Under the pieces are notes generated by a model. The model was not told the DNA's origin. It saw nothing but the letters and a program-made list of their open reading frames with translations, and made no database searches. A stretch of DNA of 7,522 nt from Candidatus Rifleibacteriota bacterium (GTDB taxonomy: Bacteria > Riflebacteria > Ozemobacteria > Ozemobacterales > Ozemobacteraceae). Both the position numbers and the translations under genes were made by a program. Within the stretch, counting starts at the first letter, position 1, and every line of letters starts with the position of its first letter. Below, piece after piece: positions 1 through 6,182 of the stretch. The stretch covers positions 1-7,522 of the forward strand of contig JAKJFO010000194.1 in assembly GCA_022704885.1 (NCBI GenBank). The letters are read 5' to 3'.

Positions 1-1
1 A

Positions 2-451
2 AGTCTGCATCAGGCTATCTGCAAAGAAGCCGAACAGATCGGCGGCCCGCTTTCGCGCGGCACCAGGCATCTTCTGCCCGACCCGGCCGCAGGCGGCTGT
101 GTCAAACGCTGGCACATGTTCCTGCGCTGGCTGGTAAGGCCTGAAGACGGAGTCGATATGAACCTCTGGCCCGAGGTATCCCCTGCCCTGCTGCTGATTC
201 CGCTCGACCGCCACATCAGCCGGATTGCCCGCAATCTTGGGCTCACCAGCCGAGGCAGCGACGACTGGAAAACCGCTGAAGAGATTGCCGCCAGCCTCGC
301 CCGCTATTGTCCTGAAGATCCGATCAAATACGATTTTTCACTCTGCCACCTTGGTATTGCCGGCGAATGCACGCACGGCAAAAATCAGGAACTCTGCCGC
401 CGCTGCCTGCTGGCCTCGGCCTGCCTGGCGGCGAAACCCGGCAAAAATTGA
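2..451 (+). CDS. DUF2400/TIGR02757 family protein, C-terminal part (5' end outside window)
   Basis: The reading frame is open from the window edge to TGA at 449-451, giving 149 residues. Families of this type are usually well over 200 residues, so the N-terminus is missing. Recognition rests on the block GGCVKRWHMFLRWLVR (fragment residues 31-46), the DGVDMNLW segment, and IPLDRHISRIARNLGL (66-81), which match the family pattern of CKR..MFLRWMVR, DGVD..LW and PLD.H..R.A..LGL. The segment PLDRHISRIAR resembles the catalytic-Asp region (VDTHV.RV) of endonuclease III-like HhH-GPD glycosylases. The C-terminus carries four cysteines spaced C-X8-C-X2-C-X5-C, close to the C-X6-C-X2-C-X5-C iron-sulfur loop of endonuclease III. 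The family is uncharacterised. A DNA-repair-type fold is my inference from these motifs, and no activity is claimed. The next gene starts 57 bp downstream on the same strand and may be cotranscribed. Confidence 0.85.
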   Translation, partial: SLHQAICKEAEQIGGPLSRGTRHLLPDPAAGGCVKRWHMFLRWLVRPEDGVDMNLWPEVSPALLLIPLDRHISRIARNLGLTSRGSDDWKTAEEIAASLARYCPEDPIKYDFSLCHLGIAGECTHGKNQELCRRCLLASACLAAKPGKN

Positions 452-508
452 CATGAGTGCTCTCTCAGAGTAAACTCGAACTCACAAAAACGCCGTCGGA
501 GAAACAAA

Positions 509-1219
509 ATGCTGGAAATCAGAGAATTCTTTGCCCGCCTGCCCGAATTTGTCTGCCCTGAGCTCTTCGCAACCGAAGTTGAAGGTTTTGCCCGAATCGA
601 AAACATCTGGGATATTCTTAAAAGAATTCAGGCCGGTTTCACGACAAAATTCGTTAAACCTCAGATCCTGGGCCATGTTGAAGAAGGCGCCTTTCTGCGC
701 GGCAGCGATATTTACCTCGGCAAAGGGTCTGTGGTAGAAGCCGGCGCTATGGTCTGCGGGCCGGCGATTATTGGCGAAAACGTTGAAATCAGACATGGCG
801 CATTCGTCAGAGGCCATGTCATCATCGGCAACGGTGCTGTTGTCGGGCATTCAAGCGAAGTTGTGCGCTCGGTATTTCTGCCCGGCGCCAAAGCCCCGCA
901 TTTCAATTACGTTGGTGACTCGATTCTCGGCTCGGGCGTAAATCTCGGTGCCGGCACCAAACTGTCGAATCTCAAGAATGACGGCTCAAATGTGCGCACC
1001 CGCATCGGCGAACATGTCGTCGATACCGGAATTCGCAAATTCGGGGCGATTCTTGGTGACAACTGCCTGCTCGGCTGCAACTCGGTAACCAACCCCGGCA
1101 CCATCATGGAACCCAACTGCATGGTCTACCCATGCGCCAGCGTTCAGGGGCATTTCGCCGCCGGCTCGATAGTAAAGCTGCGCCAGAATCTGGAAACAGC
1201 CATAAGCAGCAAACTATAG
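509..1219 (+). CDS. Stand-alone left-handed beta-helix (hexapeptide repeat) acyltransferase, GlmU C-terminal-like
   Basis: A 236-residue protein. The ATG is preceded by GGAG at 498-501 with 7-nt spacing. Residues 1-45 form a predicted helical lead-in. From about residue 50 to 225 the chain shows imperfect hexapeptide repeats with the periodic aliphatic/Gly pattern of left-handed beta-helix proteins (for example IIGENVEI, VIIGNGAVVG, ILGDNCLLG). The stretch KAPHFNYVGDS (128-138) followed by VNLGAGTKLSN aligns with the GlmU acetyltransferase segment KAGHLTYLGDA...VNIGAGT. His131 falls on the GlmU catalytic histidine. The N-terminal uridylyltransferase domain of GlmU is absent. The likely role is acyl (probably acetyl) transfer to a sugar phosphate or nucleotide sugar in the cytoplasm, for cell-wall or surface-glycan precursors. 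The substrate cannot be read from the sequence. Related beta-helix domains also occur fused to glucose-1-phosphate thymidylyltransferase-like enzymes, so a regulatory or structural domain is an alternative. Confidence 0.85.
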   Translation: MLEIREFFARLPEFVCPELFATEVEGFARIENIWDILKRIQAGFTTKFVKPQILGHVEEGAFLRGSDIYLGKGSVVEAGAMVCGPAIIGENVEIRHGAFVRGHVIIGNGAVVGHSSEVVRSVFLPGAKAPHFNYVGDSILGSGVNLGAGTKLSNLKNDGSNVRTRIGEHVVDTGIRKFGAILGDNCLLGCNSVTNPGTIMEPNCMVYPCASVQGHFAAGSIVKLRQNLETAISSKL

Positions 1220-1265
1220 TAATCAGACTTATATCAGTCCAGCATTTATAAGCAGTTGGCGAGTT

Positions 1266-1790
1266 TCAGAATTCGATGCCAGGACGGGCTTTGACGCCGC
1301 GATCGAAATAGTGCTTGTGCTTGACCATTCTGGTCACAAGATCGGCCTTTTCGAGCAGTTCTTTGTCTGTGCAACGGCCGGTCAACACCAGCTCAAGGGC
1401 TTCCGGGCTGCAGTCGATCAGCTCTTCCAGAGTCTCTTTTTCTAGCAGACCGTAGGTCATGCTGGTGAGAACCTCATCAAGAACCAGCAGATCAAGGCGA
1501 CCGGACGCGATGGTTTCTGCTGCCAGCCTGATTCCCCGCAGCGCCTCGATTTTGTCTTCTTCAAGAACGCCGAACCTGAAACTGCCGTCAGGCTTCATAC
1601 GCTCGAGGCCGGTTATGTGATACTCGATGCCAAGCCGGTCGAGAACGACAAGTTCGTTGTGGCGATAAGTTTCGCTTCCTTTGTCGAAAAAAATGACGCC
1701 AACACGTCGACCTGAGCCAAAAGCCCTGATCAACAGGCCAACCGCCGCAGTCGTCTTGCCCTTGCCATCTCCGGTATATGCATGAATCAT
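1266..1790 (-). CDS. cobO: Cob(I)alamin adenosyltransferase (CobA/BtuR/CobO family)
   Basis: A 174-residue cytosolic enzyme that transfers the adenosyl group of ATP to cob(I)alamin or a corrinoid precursor to make coenzyme B12 forms. The P-loop TGDGKGKTTA is at residues 6-15. LVLDEV with its Asp-Glu pair is at 103-108, LVLTGR at 134-139, and the C-terminal signature KHYFDRGVKARPGIEF at 159-174. Length is near the usual 170-200. In the segment equivalent to GFTW of Salmonella CobA, whose Phe and Trp displace the lower ligand of the corrin, this protein reads SFRF (70-73): Phe71 is kept and the Trp is replaced by Phe73. It is the last gene of a minus-strand cluster, and its ATG lies 2 bases after the TAA of the upstream gene with only a weak GAG as Shine-Dalgarno, so translational coupling is likely. 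No other cobalamin gene or B12 riboswitch is visible in the window. Confidence 0.93.
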   Translation of the reverse strand: MIHAYTGDGKGKTTAAVGLLIRAFGSGRRVGVIFFDKGSETYRHNELVVLDRLGIEYHITGLERMKPDGSFRFGVLEEDKIEALRGIRLAAETIASGRLDLLVLDEVLTSMTYGLLEKETLEELIDCSPEALELVLTGRCTDKELLEKADLVTRMVKHKHYFDRGVKARPGIEF

Positions 1791-1792
1791 GA

Positions 1793-2722
1793 TTAAAACT
1801 CGATATCGAATTCCGAGCCGAACAGCGGGTCTTCGGCATATGCCGGCAAAGAAGGCTGTCCGGGCTGTTTGACCGGCTGCGTTACAGTTTGGGCTGCTGA
1901 CTGAGGACTGGCCTCAACCTTTGCTTCACTTTTCGCTGCAGTCGGACTGCCAAAAATATCTTCAAAGCCATCACCAGACGGTGCTGGCCGCGCGCTCGCG
2001 CCACCGCTTCCTGCCGACACCGGCTGCGCCTGACTCTGCGCTGCCGCAGTTTCCGTTTCGACCGGCTGCGCAGTCTGAGGTATGGCAGCGACTGCAGCAG
2101 ATTCAGATGTTGCAGAGGTGCCGGTAGTTGTTGCTGCAGAAGGTTTTGTGCGGGAAGCCGAAGACGGGGCATGTTCGATGAACTTCGCCGGTTCGGGCGG
2201 AGTCGTTATCTTCGCCACTTCGAACGGTCGCGTGCGTTCGCCGGACATATCCCAGATTGTGTAAAGAGGTTTCAGCTCGACCCGGCTGCCGATAACTTCC
2301 TTGCGCATGATAAAGATGTCACCGGTTTTGTTCGGCAACATGGTGGCAACAAAAGGCCGCCGCCAGAAACCGCCTGAATCTTTGCGCTGCATATCCATCA
2401 CCACAAGGTAAAAGCCGTCCTGATAAATGAAGCGCTCAACCACAGCCGGCCGGTAATCAAACATCGTCGGTCCGGGAGCCCAGACCAGCAGCATGTATTT
2501 CTCGAAATCGACGGCGGGCATGCCATCTTCAGAGTTGGACTGCTGCCAGAAGCGCTCGAGATCATAGAGATCGCGAATGATGAAAAACGGCCGCGCCGAC
2601 TTGTACATGCAGTTGTCGCCGCGCCATTCAGCGTAAACGCCCAGCTCGACCGTCTTCTGCGCACACAGCTGTGCCGGCAAAAGCAGAACCACCGCACAAA
2701 TCGCCAGCAGCCACAATCTCAT
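1793..2722 (-). CDS. Exported protein with PrcB-like domain and long disordered Ala/Pro/Ser/Gln tail
   Basis: A 309-residue protein. Residues 1-21 are a signal peptide (positively charged start, a leucine-rich core, cleavage probably near LCA|Q). The cysteine at 20 does not sit in a good lipobox, so a lipoprotein is unlikely. Residues about 25-145 form the only folded-looking region. FFIIRDLYDLERFWQQ, PAVDFEKYMLLVW, an FYLVVMDM strand and PFVATMLPNKTG resemble the PrcB C-terminal-type domain pattern (W, P.vDF..., then P...v.lP). This assignment is tentative. Residues 170-300 are low complexity, rich in Ala, Pro, Ser, Thr and Gln. The tail contains two short acidic-aromatic motifs, EDIFGS (254-259) and EDPLFGS (297-303), and ends in FDIEF. 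The start ATG overlaps the TGA of the upstream gene as ATGA (2719-2722), and the stop is 2 bases before cobO. The two exported products of this operon probably act together in the periplasm. The function is unknown. Confidence 0.8.
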   Translation of the reverse strand: MRLWLLAICAVVLLLPAQLCAQKTVELGVYAEWRGDNCMYKSARPFFIIRDLYDLERFWQQSNSEDGMPAVDFEKYMLLVWAPGPTMFDYRPAVVERFIYQDGFYLVVMDMQRKDSGGFWRRPFVATMLPNKTGDIFIMRKEVIGSRVELKPLYTIWDMSGERTRPFEVAKITTPPEPAKFIEHAPSSASRTKPSAATTTGTSATSESAAVAAIPQTAQPVETETAAAQSQAQPVSAGSGGASARPAPSGDGFEDIFGSPTAAKSEAKVEASPQSAAQTVTQPVKQPGQPSLPAYAEDPLFGSEFDIEF

Positions 2723-3549
2723 CTTATCTCAAGTCCTTCGGCAGTCGGATAAATTTCGAGACCATTAAAAATCACCATGGCTTCGAGAATCTCATGCCAT
2801 GGCCTGTCACGCAGCGAGCAATAGAGGGGAAGCACCACCGGATTCTGCCAGGTGATTCGTACATTGGTCGCAAAAGCGATGCGTTGCAGGGCCTGATCGA
2901 GCGGCTTACCATCGCTGATCACAGTTCCGTTCGCCTTGAGTGCAGGAAAATGGTCGGCAAGAGTGCGGCTGCGATAATTCTGAATTCTATCCATCAGATG
3001 TTTCCAGCCGGTGCCCTGAATGTGAACCGGGGCGACAAAAAACAGACCGCGTCTCGGGTAAAACCTGTGATGAGGCGAAACAACCATATCCATCATCGCT
3101 TCATGGCCTCGAACATGGCGTCGAACCTGATTCTGTGCCGAGGTCGAATAGTGACAGACGTAGTCTTTGCGATAGGCAAGGCCGACCATGCGGGTAATCT
3201 TCCAGACCGGCATTGGCATAGTCCAGATGACGTCGGTGCGATCCTTGCCAGGAAGAGCAGCATCTGGCACCAGAACATGATACTGTTTAACATTCGGCCG
3301 GTAGAGCACTACGCTGTCGTGCCTGATCGCCACTACGCGCAGATCGGTTCCGATCATGAAACCCGAAGTCACCAGAATTTCGTGACCCTGCCATTTGAGC
3401 CAGGCCGCGCCATCTTCACCAAAACTGACAAGCCCTTCAACTTCTATTTCGTCGGGGTTTGCAATCATCAGGGCTGGTGCCGCTACCGGTATAATAACCG
3501 CCAACGCGCAACAGACAAGCATTCTCAACCATAAACCAGCTTTATTCAT
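2719..3549 (-). CDS. Exported/membrane-anchored protein with GspC/PilP-like region and C-terminal secretin N0/STN-like region
   Basis: A 276-residue protein. AAAGGA at 3558-3563 lies 8 nt before the ATG and supports this start. Residues 8-28 are hydrophobic and act as a signal peptide or single N-terminal anchor. Residues 35-95 (VEGLVSFGEDGAAWLKWQGHEI..., then a V..G..IG..LRVVAI..DSVVLY strand pattern) resemble the periplasmic homology region of GspC or PilP. Residues 96-209 are unassigned and basic or histidine-rich in places (for example SPHHRFYPRRG). Residues 210-276 (KPLDQALQRIAFATNVRITW, then LYCSLRDRPWHEILEAM and GLEIY...GLEIR) follow the beta-alpha-beta-beta-alpha-beta pattern of secretin N0/STN domains. 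Family membership is inferred from pattern, not a database hit. No secretin pore domain is present. It is the first gene of the minus-strand cluster, with the candidate promoter upstream, and overlaps the next gene by 4 bases. Confidence 0.78.
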   Translation of the reverse strand: MNKAGLWLRMLVCCALAVIIPVAAPALMIANPDEIEVEGLVSFGEDGAAWLKWQGHEILVTSGFMIGTDLRVVAIRHDSVVLYRPNVKQYHVLVPDAALPGKDRTDVIWTMPMPVWKITRMVGLAYRKDYVCHYSTSAQNQVRRHVRGHEAMMDMVVSPHHRFYPRRGLFFVAPVHIQGTGWKHLMDRIQNYRSRTLADHFPALKANGTVISDGKPLDQALQRIAFATNVRITWQNPVVLPLYCSLRDRPWHEILEAMVIFNGLEIYPTAEGLEIR

Positions 3550-3587
3550 CGAATCTATCCTTTCACATAAAATGCAGCTAAACTAAT

Positions 3588-3617
3588 GTAACATATCCGT
3601 GAAATTTATTATAGAAT
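3588..3617 (+). promoter_or_regulatory. Candidate sigma70-type promoter of the oligopeptidase B gene
   Basis: GTAACA (3588-3593, 4 of 6 to TTGACA), an 18-base spacer and TAGAAT (3612-3617, 5 of 6 to TATAAT) lie in the AT-rich divergent intergenic region. Transcription would start near 3624, giving a leader of about 46 bases. Its -10 overlaps the -10 of the oppositely directed candidate promoter. Confidence 0.33.
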
Positions 3618-3643
3618 ATGCCGTCAGGCAACAGCCTTGTCAA
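3615..3643 (-). promoter_or_regulatory. Candidate sigma70-type promoter of the minus-strand operon
   Basis: Read on the minus strand, a perfect TTGACA (3643-3638) is followed after 17 bases by CATATT (3620-3615), which matches TATAAT at 4 of 6 positions. The predicted transcript would start near 3608, about 58 bases before the first ATG of the operon. A perfect TATAAT also occurs on this strand at 3613-3608 but has no usable -35 at 16-18 bases. The call rests on consensus matching only. Confidence 0.35.
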
Positions 3644-3659
3644 ATCGAGAATCGACCCC

Positions 3660-3663
3660 GGAG
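3660..3663 (+). promoter_or_regulatory. Ribosome binding site that fixes the oligopeptidase B start
   Basis: GGAG sits 6 bases before the ATG at 3670. An in-frame TTG at 3637 would give an 11-residue longer product, but it has no such site at a proper distance and would put a polar stretch in front of the signal peptide. The ATG at 3670 is therefore preferred. Confidence 0.8.
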
Positions 3664-3669
3664 GCCAAA

Positions 3670-5778
3670 ATGAAAATCTACCTTCTACTTTCAGTCATAA
3701 TCGCATTATGCCTGCCTGCTATCACCGCCAGATGTGAAGCGCCGGTACCGCCGGCAGCCCGTCAACAGCCAGAAAGCAAAGAAATCCATGGCGTCACACT
3801 GACCGACCCTTACGCCTGGCTGCGTAATCGCGAAAGCAAAGAAGTGATCAGTTATCTCAAAAACGAGAATCTGTATACATCAGAGATAATGCAGGATACC
3901 GAAGATCTGCAAAAATGGCTGTTCGAAGAGATGAAAAGCCGTATCAAGGAAACCGATCTCTCTGTACCCAGCCGTGTCGACAGCTACTTTTATTACAGCC
4001 GCACCGAGCAGGGCAAACAATACAAGATTCATTGCCGGCGCGGAATCGAAGAAGGCGCTCCCGAAGAAATCATCTTCGACGAGAACAAATACGCCGAAGG
4101 CAAGCCCTACTTTGCAGTAGGTGCTCTCGAAGTAAGCCCTGACCATAATATTCTCGCCTACTCCATCGACAATACCGGAGCCGAGAAGTTCGAACTCGCC
4201 TTTCTCAATCTGACCACCGGCCAGACTTACCCTGACCGCATCGCGTCGACAACCTATGGTATCGAGTGGGCCGAAGATAACAAAACGGTTTTTTACACTC
4301 TGATGGATGACACCGGCCGGGCCTGTCGCATCAAAAAGCACAAACTCGGGAACGAAGTCGCCAGTGACAGCGAAGTTTATTTTGAAGAAGATGGCCAGTT
4401 CTGGGCGGGAATCGGCAAAACGCGCGACCGCAAGTATCTGATCATTGGCGCCAACAGCTCTACTTCTTCCGAAGTACGCATTCTTGAAGCCAGCAATCCT
4501 GATGGTGAATTCAGAATGTTCAGGCCGCGTCAGAAAGGCGTCGAGTATGGACTCGTGCATCAGAACGGCTATTTTTACATACTTACTAACGAAAATGCGG
4601 TGAATTTCAAGGTCATGCGCACCCGCGACAGTGAACCCGAACCCGAAAAGTGGCAGGAATTCATCGCTGCCCGTGACGACGTGCTGGTCGACGACGTCGA
4701 TGCATTTGCCGATTATCTGGTGATAAGCGAGCGCGAAAACGGCCTGCAGAAGATACGCTATTTCGACAAGAGCGGACAGTTCAAATATATTCCATTCGAA
4801 GAAGCCGTTTACAGCGCTGAAGTCGATGAAAACCCCGAATTCAAAACGACAGTCGTCCGTTATCGCTATACTTCTCTGACCACGCCGCAATCGATCTTCG
4901 ATTTCGATATGGCTACCGGCAAGGCTGAACTCAAAAAACAGACCGAAGTGCTCGGAACCTTTGACAAAGCGAATTATCAATCTGAACGCGTCTTTGCAAA
5001 AGCGTCCGATGGAACGATGGTGCCGGTTTCACTGGTATATCGTAAAGATCTGCGCAAAAAGGGCCCGACCAGAACCTACCTTACCGGCTACGGCTCTTAT
5101 GGCTCATCTTTCGATCCTTACTTTTCTTCAATTCGCCTCACACTGCTCGACCGCGGCTTCATTTATGCCATAGCCCACATCAGAGGCGGTCAGGAAATGG
5201 GCCGACCATGGTATGACAACGGCAAGCTGCTGAAAAAGAAAAACACTTTCACCGATTTCATCGCCTGCGCCGAACATCTGATCGAACAGGGCTACACCGA
5301 TCGCGATCTGCTTGTAATCAACGGCGGCAGTGCCGGCGGTCTGCTTATGGGTGTAGTTGTGAACATGCGCCCCGACCTGTTCAAAGCGGTCATCGCCGAT
5401 GTGCCATTCGTCGACGTCATCAATACCATGCTCGACCCGAGCCTGCCGCTGGTCAGAGAAGAATACGAGGAATGGGGCAACCCGAACGAAAAGGAATTCT
5501 TCGACTATATGTATTCTTATTCGCCATACAACAACATCAAGGCACAGGATTACCCGGCAATGCTGGTTACCGCCGGTCTTAACGATCCCCGCGTATCATA
5601 CTGGGAACCGGCCAAGTTTGTGGCAAAACTGCGAACGATGAAGACCGACCGCAATCTTCTGCTGCTCAAAACCAACCTTGACGCAGGTCATGCCGGCGCT
5701 TCCGGACGCTATGACTATATCAAGGAAATCGCTTTTGAATACGCCTTTATCTTCAAGATTCTTGGTGTGAAGTTCTGA
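3670..5778 (+). CDS. ptrB: Oligopeptidase B (prolyl oligopeptidase family S9A) with signal peptide
   Basis: A 702-residue serine peptidase that cleaves short peptides after Arg or Lys. Residues 1-20 or so form a signal peptide (LLLSVIIALCLPAITA), followed by the S9 N-terminal segment with TDPYAWLRNRES (45-56). A beta-propeller spans roughly 70-430, and the alpha/beta-hydrolase domain runs from about 450 to 702. The nucleophile is Ser554 in GGSAGG, with Asp639 in NDPRVSYW and His674 in AGHAGASGR. The spacings of 85 and 35 residues equal those of known oligopeptidases B (Ser532, Asp617 and His652 in E. coli numbering). Glu598 and Glu600 in REEYEEWGNP match the acidic pair that gives P1 Arg/Lys preference. 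At the S2 acidic pair (Asp460/Asp462 in enterobacterial enzymes) Asp482 is kept but the second is Tyr484. Oligopeptidase B is normally cytosolic, so the signal peptide is unusual and suggests a periplasmic or secreted enzyme. The family name is very secure; the localisation is inferred. Confidence 0.96.
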   Translation: MKIYLLLSVIIALCLPAITARCEAPVPPAARQQPESKEIHGVTLTDPYAWLRNRESKEVISYLKNENLYTSEIMQDTEDLQKWLFEEMKSRIKETDLSVPSRVDSYFYYSRTEQGKQYKIHCRRGIEEGAPEEIIFDENKYAEGKPYFAVGALEVSPDHNILAYSIDNTGAEKFELAFLNLTTGQTYPDRIASTTYGIEWAEDNKTVFYTLMDDTGRACRIKKHKLGNEVASDSEVYFEEDGQFWAGIGKTRDRKYLIIGANSSTSSEVRILEASNPDGEFRMFRPRQKGVEYGLVHQNGYFYILTNENAVNFKVMRTRDSEPEPEKWQEFIAARDDVLVDDVDAFADYLVISERENGLQKIRYFDKSGQFKYIPFEEAVYSAEVDENPEFKTTVVRYRYTSLTTPQSIFDFDMATGKAELKKQTEVLGTFDKANYQSERVFAKASDGTMVPVSLVYRKDLRKKGPTRTYLTGYGSYGSSFDPYFSSIRLTLLDRGFIYAIAHIRGGQEMGRPWYDNGKLLKKKNTFTDFIACAEHLIEQGYTDRDLLVINGGSAGGLLMGVVVNMRPDLFKAVIADVPFVDVINTMLDPSLPLVREEYEEWGNPNEKEFFDYMYSYSPYNNIKAQDYPAMLVTAGLNDPRVSYWEPAKFVAKLRTMKTDRNLLLLKTNLDAGHAGASGRYDYIKEIAFEYAFIFKILGVKF

Positions 5779-5800
5779 TTAAAAGCCCCTTCTGAAATGA

Positions 5801-5830
5801 AAACAGCCTGGCCGCAAGGTCAGGCTGTTT
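5801..5830. terminator. Bidirectional hairpin terminator between convergent genes
   Basis: A 13-bp stem (AAACAGCCTGGCC at 5801-5813 with GGTCAGGCTGTTT at 5818-5830, one G-T pair) closes a GCAA loop, a stable GNRA-type tetraloop. A-rich flanks on one side and T-rich flanks on the other allow use in both directions: GTTTCTTTG follows on the plus strand and GTTTTC on the minus strand. It lies 22 bp after the oligopeptidase B stop and contains the TGA (5822-5820) of the convergent STAS gene. Confidence 0.8.
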
Positions 5831-6164
5831 CTTTGTCAAGGGGACTTACATCGATCATTTCATCAAGCATGGTCAGGTGGAAAACCCTGAACACGCCTTC
5901 GCTGCAGTTGATAACTTTCAGCTTCTGCCCGAGTCCGCGTTTTTTGAAACAGTCGGCATACCAGGCAAAAATTGCCAGGCCGGCACTCGCGATAAAATCG
6001 ACCTCTTCAAGGTCAAAAATCAACAGACTGACCTCTTCTGCTGACCTGGCGTGGAGTTCAGTCTTTAAATCCTTGAGTGAAAGCTGATCGAGCTCGCCAA
6101 ACAGTTTAACGACGATCTTGCTCTCACCTTCCTGTGTTACCGATATATCAAGAATCCGGCTCAT
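5820..6164 (-). CDS. STAS-domain protein, anti-sigma-factor-antagonist-like
   Basis: A 114-residue single-domain protein of the SpoIIAA/RsbV type. The pattern VVKLFGELD (18-26), SLLIFDLEEVDFIASAGLAIF (46-66) and a C-terminal LKVINCSEGVFRVFHLTMLDEMI segment follows the STAS fold. These proteins bind anti-sigma factors or other partners and are switched by phosphorylation of a serine before the conserved Gly-Leu. Here the motif is Ala59-Ser60-Ala61-Gly62 instead of Asp-Ser-Ser-Gly, so Ser60 is the only candidate and the usual SpoIIAA phosphosite position holds Ala61. No kinase or sigma factor is encoded nearby. The gene follows a small membrane-protein gene by 18 bases. A GGGA near the upstream stop and a GAG 9 bases before the ATG could serve as ribosome binding sites. 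The stop lies inside the terminator hairpin. Confidence 0.88.
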   Translation of the reverse strand: MSRILDISVTQEGESKIVVKLFGELDQLSLKDLKTELHARSAEEVSLLIFDLEEVDFIASAGLAIFAWYADCFKKRGLGQKLKVINCSEGVFRVFHLTMLDEMIDVSPLDKETA

Positions 6165-6182
6165 ATCAGCAATCTCATTCCC

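Noticed and set aside
452..508. GAGT/ACTC repeats upstream of the beta-helix gene
   Set aside because: Arms of four bases with irregular spacing are expected by chance. No promoter or terminator could be supported here.
1228..1252. CTTATA/TATAAG inverted repeat between the convergent beta-helix and cobO genes
   Set aside because: Only six A/T-rich base pairs with a 13-base loop and no T run. It is too weak to call a terminator, and I see no other intrinsic terminator in the 46-bp gap.
1791..2722. Possible B12 riboswitch upstream of cobO
   Set aside because: The gene begins 2 bases after the upstream stop, so there is no leader. The coding sequence before it shows nothing I recognise as a B12 box.
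2671..3534. Long (287-codon) open frame on the plus strand
   Set aside because: It is antisense to the first gene of the minus-strand operon. The minus-strand gene has a good ribosome binding site, a hydrophobic leader and a 4-base overlap with its neighbour; this frame has none of these.
3637..3669. Upstream TTG start for oligopeptidase B
   Set aside because: It lacks a well-spaced ribosome binding site and would bury the signal peptide, whereas the ATG at 3670 has GGAG 6 bases upstream.
3880..4980. Long (366-codon) open frame on the minus strand
   Set aside because: It lies entirely antisense to the oligopeptidase B gene, whose motifs are unambiguous. The frame is a by-product of codon bias and its translation shows no recognisable domain.
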